Shown here piece after piece: positions 9,501 through 15,375 of a stretch of DNA of 40,074 bases. The notes under the pieces are model-generated. The model saw only the letters and a list, made by a program, of their open reading frames with translations. It did not search any database and was not told where the DNA came from. Location: NCBI RefSeq assembly GCF_018449795.1, contig NZ_JAAVVE010000042.1:1-40074 (forward strand), read 5' to 3'. This stretch comes from Sphingomonas sp. dw_22 (lineage in GTDB: Bacteria; Pseudomonadota; Alphaproteobacteria; Sphingomonadales; Sphingomonadaceae). The position numbers were made by a program, and so were the translations under genes. Within the stretch, counting starts at the first letter, position 1. Every line of letters begins with the position of its first letter.

Positions 9501-9626
9501 ACCAAGCCGCCGCGGGTCTCGGTGTACAACAATAGCGAGATCACGACCGTTGGTCAGAGCGTGTTCTCGTCACAATATGATCTGCTGGGGCGGCGCGGAT
9601 TCCTCAGCATCAAGTCGCACTTCTAA
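6531..9626 (+). CDS. TonB-dependent outer-membrane receptor
   Basis: This 1031-aa protein begins with a signal peptide ending at about residue 30 (ATPAWAQ). A Pro/Thr/Asp-rich linker follows, then a TonB-box-like DDGAIVVTGSRI at about 58-69, a plug domain (RGLGANRTLVLLNGRR; VYGSDAVAGVVNLITK) and a long beta-barrel. The C-terminus YDLLGRRGFLSIKSHF ends in Phe, as outer-membrane barrels do. Several Cys pairs in the barrel (for example RCYNSNFFPNDPLC) suggest disulfide-closed extracellular loops. Such receptors import siderophores, glycans or peptides using TonB-ExbB-ExbD energy; no substrate can be read from the sequence. The nearest plus-strand neighbour is a sulfotransferase-like gene 111 bp downstream. 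No sigma/anti-sigma pair or degradative operon is adjacent. Confidence 0.93.
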   Translation: MVQLSLLNGTALRSAAFAGLALIATPAWAQETPATDTAQATPVDATVPDTTANDQPADDGAIVVTGSRIRRSTFNSPSPIAVIDPEIAEKRGVIDTAEMLMSSPIASGSSQVTSAISSNFVTDGGPGASTISLRGLGANRTLVLLNGRRAGPAGTRGAVSAFDLNVLPQSIIQQVQIEKDGASSVYGSDAVAGVVNLITKTKTKGLELTAFGSVPQEEGGEQYRVSGAWGTEWGGSLGGHVMFAADYYRQKELAAGDRSYLTCPQDYVFDSSNKRIDITDPRTGKPRCAQLSWGQVYLYDYSSGALRTGRGGYSYPGENLGNYVPNLRPTIGLGVPSNFYQMGYDPASAAIDHLDHPFYQQDSVIPETKRLTFYGEGSIHISEHIEAYAEGLWNRRETHQNASRQFWNYIYTEDWGGPATGFTGEGFISPTPVTDHFDSSQRVDYWRAVGGLRGDFGSLLKGWTWDGFVQYSKSAGTYTQDQIYDDAVTSPDFFTFACQPGEVTAVRGAPCVDVRWTDPEFLAGNPNAAERAYLFGVDTGRTSYKQLNAEFSVTGPIVTLPAGDLAVAAGVAWRRDTILDHPGDIVCGPVADDPYGCVNNAWGVTSSGVTAGHNITEEAFAEVDLPLIHNTPFVQSFTLSGSGRYTQFKATRDEDGATASDKNNWTYKVGANWQVNDFLRFRGSWGTSYRAPALFEQFLANQSSFGTRRTIDPCIGLGTKIDNGSASNILVANCAAAGITDLNFTGGSASNVEVLSGGGLGVVKAETSTAKTASVILMPKFGFLPRTRINLAVDYFNIEVKGEISKLGASTIVGRCYNSNFFPNDPLCAQFDRDPTTLAITQVRDQYININEQKNEGIDVTANIAQDLGSWGKLSATAEMTWQTVDYIALYSTTRESFNGEDGEPIWTGAFNVSWEKDSFSAYYGLNVVGGTSDVSDYIADYGDTCLTSAIYPNGFCDKLRAKPVFYHSVSLTKELPHVQITLGVTNLFNTKPPRVSVYNNSEITTVGQSVFSSQYDLLGRRGFLSIKSHF

Positions 9627-9635
9627 TCGCCCGGT

Positions 9636-9660
9636 CCAGGGCCCTCGCAAAGGGCCCTGG
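9636..9660 (+). terminator. Hairpin after the TonB receptor
   Basis: Perfect 10-bp stem ccagggccct/agggccctgg with loop cgcaa, starting 10 bp after the receptor stop. There is no clean T tract, so it may be a weak terminator or an mRNA 3'-end stabiliser. Confidence 0.6.
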
Positions 9661-9685
9661 CCTTGCGGTTGCAAGCGTCAAACGG

Positions 9686-9723
9686 CAAACCGGCGGCGCC
9701 CCGTGCCGCCGGTTTGTTTTTAT
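9686..9723 (+). terminator. Strong intrinsic terminator or attenuator just before the sulfotransferase start
   Basis: A 12-bp perfect stem caaaccggcggc/gccgccggtttg (9686-9697, 9705-9716) with a 7-nt loop is followed at once by a T run (tttttat). It ends about 15 bp before the ATG at 9738, and the ribosome site AGGAA (9726-9730) directly follows the T tract. It fits either the end of the receptor transcript or an attenuator controlling the next gene. Confidence 0.8.
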
Positions 9724-9737
9724 CTAGGAAATGCCGA

Positions 9738-10523
9738 ATGCCGATCGTCCGGATGAAGCCCGATACGCTCAACGAAGAGAATCTCCGCTTTGAGCAGATC
9801 CCGCTACGCCAGGGAGTCTTCCTCAACAGCGTGCCTAAAAGCGGCAGCCACCTGCTGCGCAACATCGTTCGCATGTTCGTGCCGGTGGAGCAGCAATATC
9901 ACGTCCAGTTCATCCAATGGGCCAATCTCGGGCAGCACCTCGCGGCGCTGGATCCCAGACGGCCGCAACTAAGCTGGGGGCATCTGTTCTTCGCCGACGA
10001 TTCCGCGATGGAGCTGGCCGGCACCCGCAAGATCCTGCTGGTGCGCGACCCCTATTCCTGGGTGCTGGCACGTGCGCGCTTTTTCCTCTCGGATGAGTTC
10101 AGCGGCAACGTCGATCGGCTGAAGCAGGGCGACCTCTCGGTCGAGGAACTGCTCAATCTGATGATCTTCGGAATATACCAGAAGGCCCCGCCGATGGTGG
10201 ACATCTATACCCATAATGCCGTCGCCTGGCTCGGCACCGGCGCCTATCTCGTGCGCTACGAAGAACTGGTCGCCCAGCTCAAGGATCTCGACGGCCGCGG
10301 CGCTGAATATTTCTTCGCGAATCTCTTCGACGCCTGCGGGATCGACATGCGGGACAACTGGCGCGAGCGGGTGCGCATCGGTTCCGATCGCAAACAGAGC
10401 GGCACCGCGCGCGAGAATCTGAGCGGGCTTACCATCAAGTTTCCCGACGAGCTTCCGGAAATACAGAAGAAGCTCGTAAACTATGCCGCACCCGGCCTTC
10501 GCGAAATGCTCGGCTATCGCTGA
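9738..10523 (+). CDS. Sulfotransferase-family protein (PAPS-binding motifs)
   Basis: This 261-aa soluble protein has NSVPKSGSHLLRNIVRMF near residues 30-47, matching the 5'-phosphosulfate loop (PKSGTxxL), and KILLVRDPYSWVLARARFF near 103-121, matching the 3'-phosphate motif with its conserved Arg and an RDP core. Sulfotransferases move sulfate from PAPS to hydroxyl or amine acceptors. The acceptor is unknown; no PAPS-synthesis genes, polysaccharide cluster or precursor peptide are visible nearby. I chose ATG 9738 because AGGAA lies seven bases upstream; the longer open frame would cross the terminator hairpin. It is followed by a bidirectional terminator and convergent ahcY. A link to the upstream TonB receptor is inferred from adjacency only. 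Confidence 0.8.
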   Translation: MPIVRMKPDTLNEENLRFEQIPLRQGVFLNSVPKSGSHLLRNIVRMFVPVEQQYHVQFIQWANLGQHLAALDPRRPQLSWGHLFFADDSAMELAGTRKILLVRDPYSWVLARARFFLSDEFSGNVDRLKQGDLSVEELLNLMIFGIYQKAPPMVDIYTHNAVAWLGTGAYLVRYEELVAQLKDLDGRGAEYFFANLFDACGIDMRDNWRERVRIGSDRKQSGTARENLSGLTIKFPDELPEIQKKLVNYAAPGLREMLGYR

Positions 10524-10578
10524 ACGGCTGCCGGTGCCGGCCCGTCCACGTCATCGCGAATATCCGCACCTTCCATAA

Positions 10579-10616
10579 AAAGGGCCGCGCCCCCTCCTGG
10601 GAAAGCGCGGCCCTTT
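10579..10616. terminator. Bidirectional terminator between sulfotransferase gene and ahcY
   Basis: The 12-bp stem aaagggccgcgc/gcgcggcccttt (10579-10590, 10605-10616) with a 14-nt loop is flanked by A residues on the left and T residues on the right. It can therefore end transcription from both convergent genes. Confidence 0.85.
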
Positions 10617-10636
10617 CGTTATACAGATTGGCGCGA

Positions 10637-12055
10637 TCAGTAGCGATAATGATCCGGCTTGAACGGGCCTTCCACCGGCACGCCGATATAGTCGGCCTGC
10701 TTCTTGGTGAGCTTGGTCAGCTTCACGCCCAGCTTCTCGAGGTGCAGCTCGGCGACCTTCTCATCGAGGTGCTTCGGCAGGACGAACACTTCGTTGCCAT
10801 AGGTCTCGCCCTTGGTCCAAAGCTCGATCTGCGCCAGCACCTGGTTGGTGAAGGACGAGGACATCACGAACGACGGGTGGCCGGTCGCGTTGCCCAGGTT
10901 CACCAAGCGGCCCTTCGACAGCACGATGATCTGCTTGCCGTCCGGGAACTCGACCAGGTCGACCTGCGGCTTAACCTCGGTCCACTTGTAGTTCGACAGG
11001 GCGGCGATCTGAATCTCGCTGTCGAAATGGCCGATGTTGCACACGATGGCCATGTTCTTCATGCCCTTCATGTGCTCGGCGGTGATGACGTCGGCATTGC
11101 CGGTCGCTGTCACGAAGATGTCGGCGCGGGTCACCGCCTCTTCCATCGTCACGACCTCGAAGCCCTCCATCGCCGCCTGCAGCGCGCAGATCGGGTCGAT
11201 CTCGGTCACGAGCACGCGCGCGCCGCCGTTGCGGAGCGACTGGGCGCTGCCCTTGCCGACATCGCCGAAGCCGGCGACCGCGGCGACCTTGCCCGCCAGC
11301 ATCACGTCGGTGCCGCGGCGGATCGCGTCGACCAGCGATTCCTTGCAGCCATAGAGATTGTCGAACTTCGACTTGGTGACGCTGTCGTTGACGTTGATCG
11401 CCGGGAACGGCAGCTCGCCCTTCTTGGCGATCGAATAGAGACGATGCACGCCGGTGGTGGTCTCTTCCGAGACGCCCTTGATCGCCTTGACGGTGGCGGT
11501 CAGATAGCCCGGCTTCTTGGCGATGAACGCCTTGAGCGCGCGCTGCATCTCGACCTCTTCCTCATTCTCCGGCTCGGGCATCGTCTGGCCGGCCTCGAGC
11601 TTGGCGCCCCACAGCGCGAACATCGTCGCGTCGCCGCCGTCGTCGAGGATCATGTTGCAGGTCTGGTCGGGGTTCTCGTCGGTGCTCCAGTCGAAGATCG
11701 AGCCAACATAGTCCCAATATTCGGCCAGGCTCTCGCCCTTGATCGCGAACACCGGCACACCCGACGCGGCAATGGCGGCGGCGGCATGGTCCTGGGTCGA
11801 GAAGATGTTGCAGGTCGCCCAGCGGACGTCGGCGCCCAGCGCGGTCAGCGTCTCGATCAGCACCGCGGTCTGGATCGTCATGTGGAGCGAGCCGGTGATG
11901 CGCGCGCCCTTCAGCGGCTGCGTCGGGCCGAACTCGCTGCGGAGCGCCATCAGGCCGGGCATCTCCGTCTCGGCGATGTTCATTTCCTTGCGCCCGAAAT
12001 CGGCCAGGCCGATATCGGCGATCACATAGTCCTTCTTGTCGAGCACGGTAGCCAC
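10637..12055 (-). CDS. ahcY: Adenosylhomocysteinase (S-adenosyl-L-homocysteine hydrolase)
   Basis: This 472-aa cytosolic enzyme cleaves SAH to adenosine and homocysteine using tightly bound NAD, closing the SAM methylation cycle. Hallmarks include GSLHMTIQTAVLIETL, WATCNIFSTQDHAAAAIA, the NAD fold VAGFGDVGKGSAQSLRNGGA with VLVTEIDPICALQA, and the conserved C-terminal KPDHYRY. The length and the insert near residues 150-190 fit the long bacterial form. The start is GTG at 12055, with GGAG eight bases upstream. A perfect 20-bp palindrome lies 97 bp upstream and is a plausible operator. Its left end shares a terminator with the convergent sulfotransferase gene. Confidence 0.97.
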   Translation of the reverse strand: MATVLDKKDYVIADIGLADFGRKEMNIAETEMPGLMALRSEFGPTQPLKGARITGSLHMTIQTAVLIETLTALGADVRWATCNIFSTQDHAAAAIAASGVPVFAIKGESLAEYWDYVGSIFDWSTDENPDQTCNMILDDGGDATMFALWGAKLEAGQTMPEPENEEEVEMQRALKAFIAKKPGYLTATVKAIKGVSEETTTGVHRLYSIAKKGELPFPAINVNDSVTKSKFDNLYGCKESLVDAIRRGTDVMLAGKVAAVAGFGDVGKGSAQSLRNGGARVLVTEIDPICALQAAMEGFEVVTMEEAVTRADIFVTATGNADVITAEHMKGMKNMAIVCNIGHFDSEIQIAALSNYKWTEVKPQVDLVEFPDGKQIIVLSKGRLVNLGNATGHPSFVMSSSFTNQVLAQIELWTKGETYGNEVFVLPKHLDEKVAELHLEKLGVKLTKLTKKQADYIGVPVEGPFKPDHYRY

Positions 12056-12151
12056 GAGCGGGTCTCCATTTGAGCAAAGCTGCGGGGCCGGGAATCCGCC
12101 CAGCCGCCATGCGGCGCGCCCTAGCGGTTTAGGCCGGCGGACGCAATCTCA

Positions 12152-12171
12152 ATATAAAGATATCTTTATAT
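12152..12171. promoter_or_regulatory. Perfect 20-bp palindromic operator upstream of ahcY, SahR-like
   Basis: ATATAAAGATATCTTTATAT is a perfect palindrome and strikingly AT-rich in GC-rich DNA. It lies about 97 bp upstream of the ahcY start and downstream of nothing it would need to terminate. SahR, an ArsR-family regulator of the SAM cycle, is known to control ahcY and methionine genes in many Proteobacteria. From memory this sequence resembles the alphaproteobacterial SahR site, but no sahR gene is in the window, so the assignment is inferred. Confidence 0.65.
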
Positions 12172-12184
12172 GATGCCTCCACGC

Positions 12185-12214
12185 CGTCACCCCGGCACTG
12201 CGGCCGGGGTGACG
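12185..12214. repeat. GTCA(C/T)CCCGG-type palindromic repeat
   Basis: 12-bp stem cgtcaccccggc/gccggggtgacg with a 6-nt loop, just downstream of the beta-propeller gene. Related hairpins with the gtcatcccgg core occur at 15278 and 27842. It may also act as a transcript end for the minus-strand gene. Confidence 0.75.
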
Positions 12215-12234
12215 CTTGGGATTGCCGTCGCGCC

Positions 12235-13743
12235 TTACCGCACCAGCCGGTAGCTCACGAACGCAACCGATTTCGAATCCGGCGACCAGCTCGGCACGTT
12301 GATCGTCCCCTGCCCGCCGAACAGCCGCGTCAGCACCCGGGGCGGCGCGCTGCCATCCGCCGGCATGATCCGCAGCATCACGTCGCGATTGGGCGGATGA
12401 TCCCCCAGCGCCACGTCGAGCCCGAACGAGATGAACGCTATCCATTTCCCGTCGGGCGAGAAATGGGGGAACCAGTCGCGGAAATTGGGGTCCGTCGTCA
12501 CCTGCTCCGGGTTCGAACCGTCGGCCCGCACCCGCCAGATCTGCATCGCGCCCGATCGGGTCGAGTTGAAATAGAGCCACTTGCCGTCGGGCGAATATTC
12601 GGGGCCGTCGTCCACGCCTGGCCCGATGACCAAAGGCACTTCCGGCCCGCCCGCCAGCGCCCGCGACCAGATATCGTAGCTGCCGTCGCTCGCCCCGACA
12701 TGAGCATAGGCGATCGTCTTCCCGTCCGGCGTCCAGGCATGCCAATAGGAGCGCGCCTGCGGATTGCTCACCAGTTCGCGCGGCCGCGCCGATCCCGCCA
12801 GCGGCAGCACGAAGATGCGCGAGAGGCCGTCCGGCTCGCTCTGGTCCGAGATCACGAGCTGCCTGCCGTCCGGCGAAAGCCCATGGTCGTTGTTGTTCTT
12901 GACGTTCGGCCCCGTATCGATCGCCACCGGCTCGCCGCCCTCGACGGGAATCCGCCAGATCCGCCCGCCCGCATTATAGACCAGCGCCTTGCCGTCGCGG
13001 GTCCAGTTCGGCGCCTCGATCCTGCTGTCGAAGGTCCGCACGATCCGACGGCTCCGGATGCCGCCCACGTCCATCACCTCCAGGCTGCTCTCGACCTTCG
13101 CCGGATATCCGGTGTCCGGCACGTAGGCGAGGCTCGGCACCGTCAGTTCAACATTCGAGAAGCGCGCCGTCTCGGTCACCGCGTCATTGTGCGCGGAGAC
13201 CGCCAGCCCGACGAAATAGGGCGCCTGGAAGGCGATCCGGTAATTACCCCCGGCATGCCGCAGCACCCCGTCCTCGCCCGCGACCGAGAACCACACGTAA
13301 TCCCCTTCGCGCTCCAGCCGCACGCGCCTGGGGTGCCAAGTCGCGGAGACGATCTGGAAGGTCGGCCCGTCCTGCACCTCGCGATATTGCAGCGAGACCA
13401 TCCCGTCGCCATGCACCATCACATCGGCATAGGGCGATCCGGGCGTGATGTGCTGGCGGATCATCAGCCCCGCCTTGCGGTGCGGATCGGTGCCCTTCCC
13501 CTCCCAGGCGATGTCGGCGGCGATGTGGAGATCGCCCGACGCCCGAGTCCAGGCATAATGGAAGGCGTCCGCCGTCCCCCAGATGTTCGCCCCGCTCGCG
13601 GCGATGCGATAGCTGCCTCCGTCGAACGTCGCGCTCCCCGCGGTCGAGGTCACGCCGATATCGCCATGATTCTGGAAATCGCCGATCGTCTGCGCAGCGG
13701 CGGGCGCGGCGAGCAACACCAGCGCGGCAAGGAAACGCTTCAT
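12235..13743 (-). CDS. Secreted TolB-like (PD40 beta-propeller) protein
   Basis: This 502-aa protein starts at ATG 13743 with a signal peptide MKRFLAALVLLAAPAAAQ. The next 180 residues resemble a concanavalin-like/DUF1349 module (GDLHIAADIAWEGKG; RKAGLMIRQ). About residues 210-500 are a series of PD40/WD40-like blades with the recurring pattern SPDGK (GLSPDGRQLVIS; WTPDGKTIAYA; YSPDGKWLYFNS; FSPDGKWIAFIS; WSPDSKSVAFVS), as in TolB and the propeller domain of S9 peptidases. No catalytic domain is seen, so a periplasmic or secreted binding role is more likely than protease activity. Its substrate is unknown. It follows yqgE on the same strand after a 72-bp gap. Confidence 0.83.
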   Translation of the reverse strand: MKRFLAALVLLAAPAAAQTIGDFQNHGDIGVTSTAGSATFDGGSYRIAASGANIWGTADAFHYAWTRASGDLHIAADIAWEGKGTDPHRKAGLMIRQHITPGSPYADVMVHGDGMVSLQYREVQDGPTFQIVSATWHPRRVRLEREGDYVWFSVAGEDGVLRHAGGNYRIAFQAPYFVGLAVSAHNDAVTETARFSNVELTVPSLAYVPDTGYPAKVESSLEVMDVGGIRSRRIVRTFDSRIEAPNWTRDGKALVYNAGGRIWRIPVEGGEPVAIDTGPNVKNNNDHGLSPDGRQLVISDQSEPDGLSRIFVLPLAGSARPRELVSNPQARSYWHAWTPDGKTIAYAHVGASDGSYDIWSRALAGGPEVPLVIGPGVDDGPEYSPDGKWLYFNSTRSGAMQIWRVRADGSNPEQVTTDPNFRDWFPHFSPDGKWIAFISFGLDVALGDHPPNRDVMLRIMPADGSAPPRVLTRLFGGQGTINVPSWSPDSKSVAFVSYRLVR

Positions 13744-13815
13744 GTCCAAGGCCCCTCTCAAGCCCGGATCGTTGCCCGGGCCAGCCCCGATGGTAGCGCT
13801 AACGAAGTCCCTTGG

Positions 13816-14376
13816 CTATGCCCGCCCGGTGCTGTTCGCCAGCAGCCGCGGATCGATCCCGGCCGCGGCATATCCCTTCACCCAACGGTCCTCGGCATCG
13901 ACGTCGTAGAGCAGCCCGGTATTGCCTTCGGTGTTGAACCAGCCGTGCCGCGTCATCTCGGCGTCGAGCTGCCCCTCGCCCCAGCCGGCATAGCCGAGCG
14001 CGACCAGCCAGCGGCTCGGCCCCTTGCCGTCGGCGATCGCGCGCAGCACGTCGATCGTGCCCGAAAGCGCCCAGCGCCCGCCCACGTCGATCGTGTCCTG
14101 CCCGCCCCAATCGGGCGAGTGCAGCACGAAGCCGCGCCGCGGCTCCACCGGCCCGCCGAAATGCACCGCCGCGTCGGGCGCCTCGCCGGGATCGATCTCG
14201 AACTGCTCCAGCAGGTCATGCAACCCCAGCCCCTCGATCGTCTCGCCGATGCCGATGCCCAACGCGCCCTCTTCGTCATGCGCGCACATCGCGATCACCG
14301 CGCGCTCGAAGCGCGGATCGCCGATGCCGGGCATCGCCAGCAGGAACTGTCCGGTGAGAAACGCGGCCGACTCCAT
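13816..14376 (-). CDS. YqgE/AlgH family protein (UPF0301)
   Basis: This 186-aa protein begins ESAAFLTGQFLLAMPGIGDPRFERAVI and contains HDEEGALGIGIG, VHFGGPVEPRRGFVLHS and LVALGYAGWGEGQLDAEM, all characteristic of the YqgE/AlgH family at its usual length. AlgH was named from alginate regulation in Pseudomonas, but the biochemical role is not settled. No signal peptide is seen. It is divergent from the peroxiredoxin gene, with about 97 bp between the two starts. Confidence 0.92.
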   Translation of the reverse strand: MESAAFLTGQFLLAMPGIGDPRFERAVIAMCAHDEEGALGIGIGETIEGLGLHDLLEQFEIDPGEAPDAAVHFGGPVEPRRGFVLHSPDWGGQDTIDVGGRWALSGTIDVLRAIADGKGPSRWLVALGYAGWGEGQLDAEMTRHGWFNTEGNTGLLYDVDAEDRWVKGYAAAGIDPRLLANSTGRA

Positions 14377-14473
14377 AGGCGATCAGCTTACCCGTCCGCT
14401 TTCGGCTCCGCCACGCTTGAAAATGTAACGTTCAGCGCCGATTGGAGAGGGCCGAATCCCATAGGAGAGTGAC

Positions 14474-14956
14474 ATGACCATCCAGGTTGGCGACCGCATC
14501 CCCCAGGCCCAGTTCGTCAAGGTGACCGAGGAAGGCCCCGAGCAGATCGATTCGGAAAGCTATTTCGCCGGCCGCAAGATCGCGCTCTTCTCGGTGCCTG
14601 GCGCCTTCACCCCCACCTGCTCGGCCAAGCACCTGCCGGGCTTCGTCGAGAAGGCCGACGAGATCAAGGCGAAGGGGATCGACGAGATCGCCTGCACCGC
14701 CGTCAACGACGCGTTCGTGATGGGCGCCTGGGGCAAGGCGCAGGGCGTCGAGGGCAAGGTGACGATGCTCGCCGACGGCAACGGCGCGTTCGCGAAGGCG
14801 CTGGGCCTGGAAATGGACGGCACCGGCTTCGGCATGGGCCTGCGCGGCAAGCGTTTCTCGATGGTCGTCAACGACGGCACCGTCGAGCAGCTCAATGTCG
14901 AGGCGCCCGGCCAGTTCGAAGTCAGCTCGGCCGAATATCTGCTCGGCCAGCTCTGA
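14474..14956 (+). CDS. Peroxiredoxin (Prx5-type, thiol peroxidase)
   Basis: This 160-aa protein has SVPGAFTPTCSAKHLPGF with the peroxidatic Cys at residue 49 in the TxxC context of Prx5-type peroxiredoxins. A second Cys at 74 lies in IDEIACTAVNDAFVMGAW, where many bacterial homologues also have one. RGKRFSMVVNDGTVEQLNVE supplies the conserved Arg and the C-terminal strand. Such enzymes reduce hydrogen peroxide and alkyl hydroperoxides with thioredoxin, glutaredoxin or glutathione as donor. The ATG is preceded by AGGAG at a standard spacing. The gene is divergent from yqgE and followed 62 bp later by a small Ala-rich protein gene. Confidence 0.94.
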   Translation: MTIQVGDRIPQAQFVKVTEEGPEQIDSESYFAGRKIALFSVPGAFTPTCSAKHLPGFVEKADEIKAKGIDEIACTAVNDAFVMGAWGKAQGVEGKVTMLADGNGAFAKALGLEMDGTGFGMGLRGKRFSMVVNDGTVEQLNVEAPGQFEVSSAEYLLGQL

Positions 14957-15018
14957 ATCGGAACCGCCGGGAGGCGATGGAGTTGAGTCAGGGCAATCCA
15001 TTCTCGAAGGAAAACGTC

Positions 15019-15264
15019 ATGGCTACCGAAATCACTCCCGGCGACAACGCGGCCACCCAGGCGGCCACCGACGCCAAGTCGCTCCTCGCCCAGGCCCAGG
15101 AAGCGATCGGCAGCGCGGTCGATGCCACGGTCGGCGCGGTCAAGGAGCATCCGGTCGCCGCGGCGGCGATCGCCGCGGGCGCTGCGGCTGCCGTGGGCGG
15201 CGCGGCCTATGCCGCCACTCAGTATCTCGGCGACAAGCAGACGCCGGCCAAGGGCAAGAAGTAA
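15019..15264 (+). CDS. Small Ala-rich protein with one C-terminal membrane-type helix
   Basis: An 81-aa frame begins at ATG 15019, with AAGGAAA just upstream. Its first half is hydrophilic (DNAATQAATDAKSLLAQAQE), followed by SAVDATVGAVKEHPVAAAAI and an Ala/Gly stretch ending in YAATQYLGDKQTPAKGKK. The overall shape (amphipathic helix, KEHP, Ala/Gly helix, basic tail) recalls ElaB/YqjD-type ribosome-associated inner-membrane proteins, but similarity is only general, and I do not assign a function. It follows peroxiredoxin on the same strand and is followed by a palindromic repeat. Confidence 0.72.
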   Translation: MATEITPGDNAATQAATDAKSLLAQAQEAIGSAVDATVGAVKEHPVAAAAIAAGAAAAVGGAAYAATQYLGDKQTPAKGKK

Positions 15265-15277
15265 ACTTCACTCCTTC

Positions 15278-15305
15278 CGTCATCCCGGCCTTCGCCGGGA
15301 TGACG
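15278..15305. repeat. GTCATCCCGG palindromic repeat
   Basis: Perfect 12-bp stem cgtcatcccggc/gccgggatgacg with loop cttc, in the gap between the Ala-rich gene and amn. The same core is found twice at 27842-27925. Confidence 0.85.
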
Positions 15306-15375
15306 ATCGGTTTTGAACGCCGTTCAAATTTCTACTGGTCTTGCCAGCGTCATCTTTGCAGCTTAGCCCTCAAAG

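Noticed and set aside
10628..12073. Plus-strand frame of 481 codons opposite ahcY
   Set aside because: ahcY is unmistakable in the other strand, and this frame mirrors it with shadow composition.
12056..12151. SAH riboswitch in the ahcY leader
   Set aside because: The leader has GC-rich hairpin potential, but I could not find the conserved SAH aptamer core. The upstream palindrome explains regulation better.
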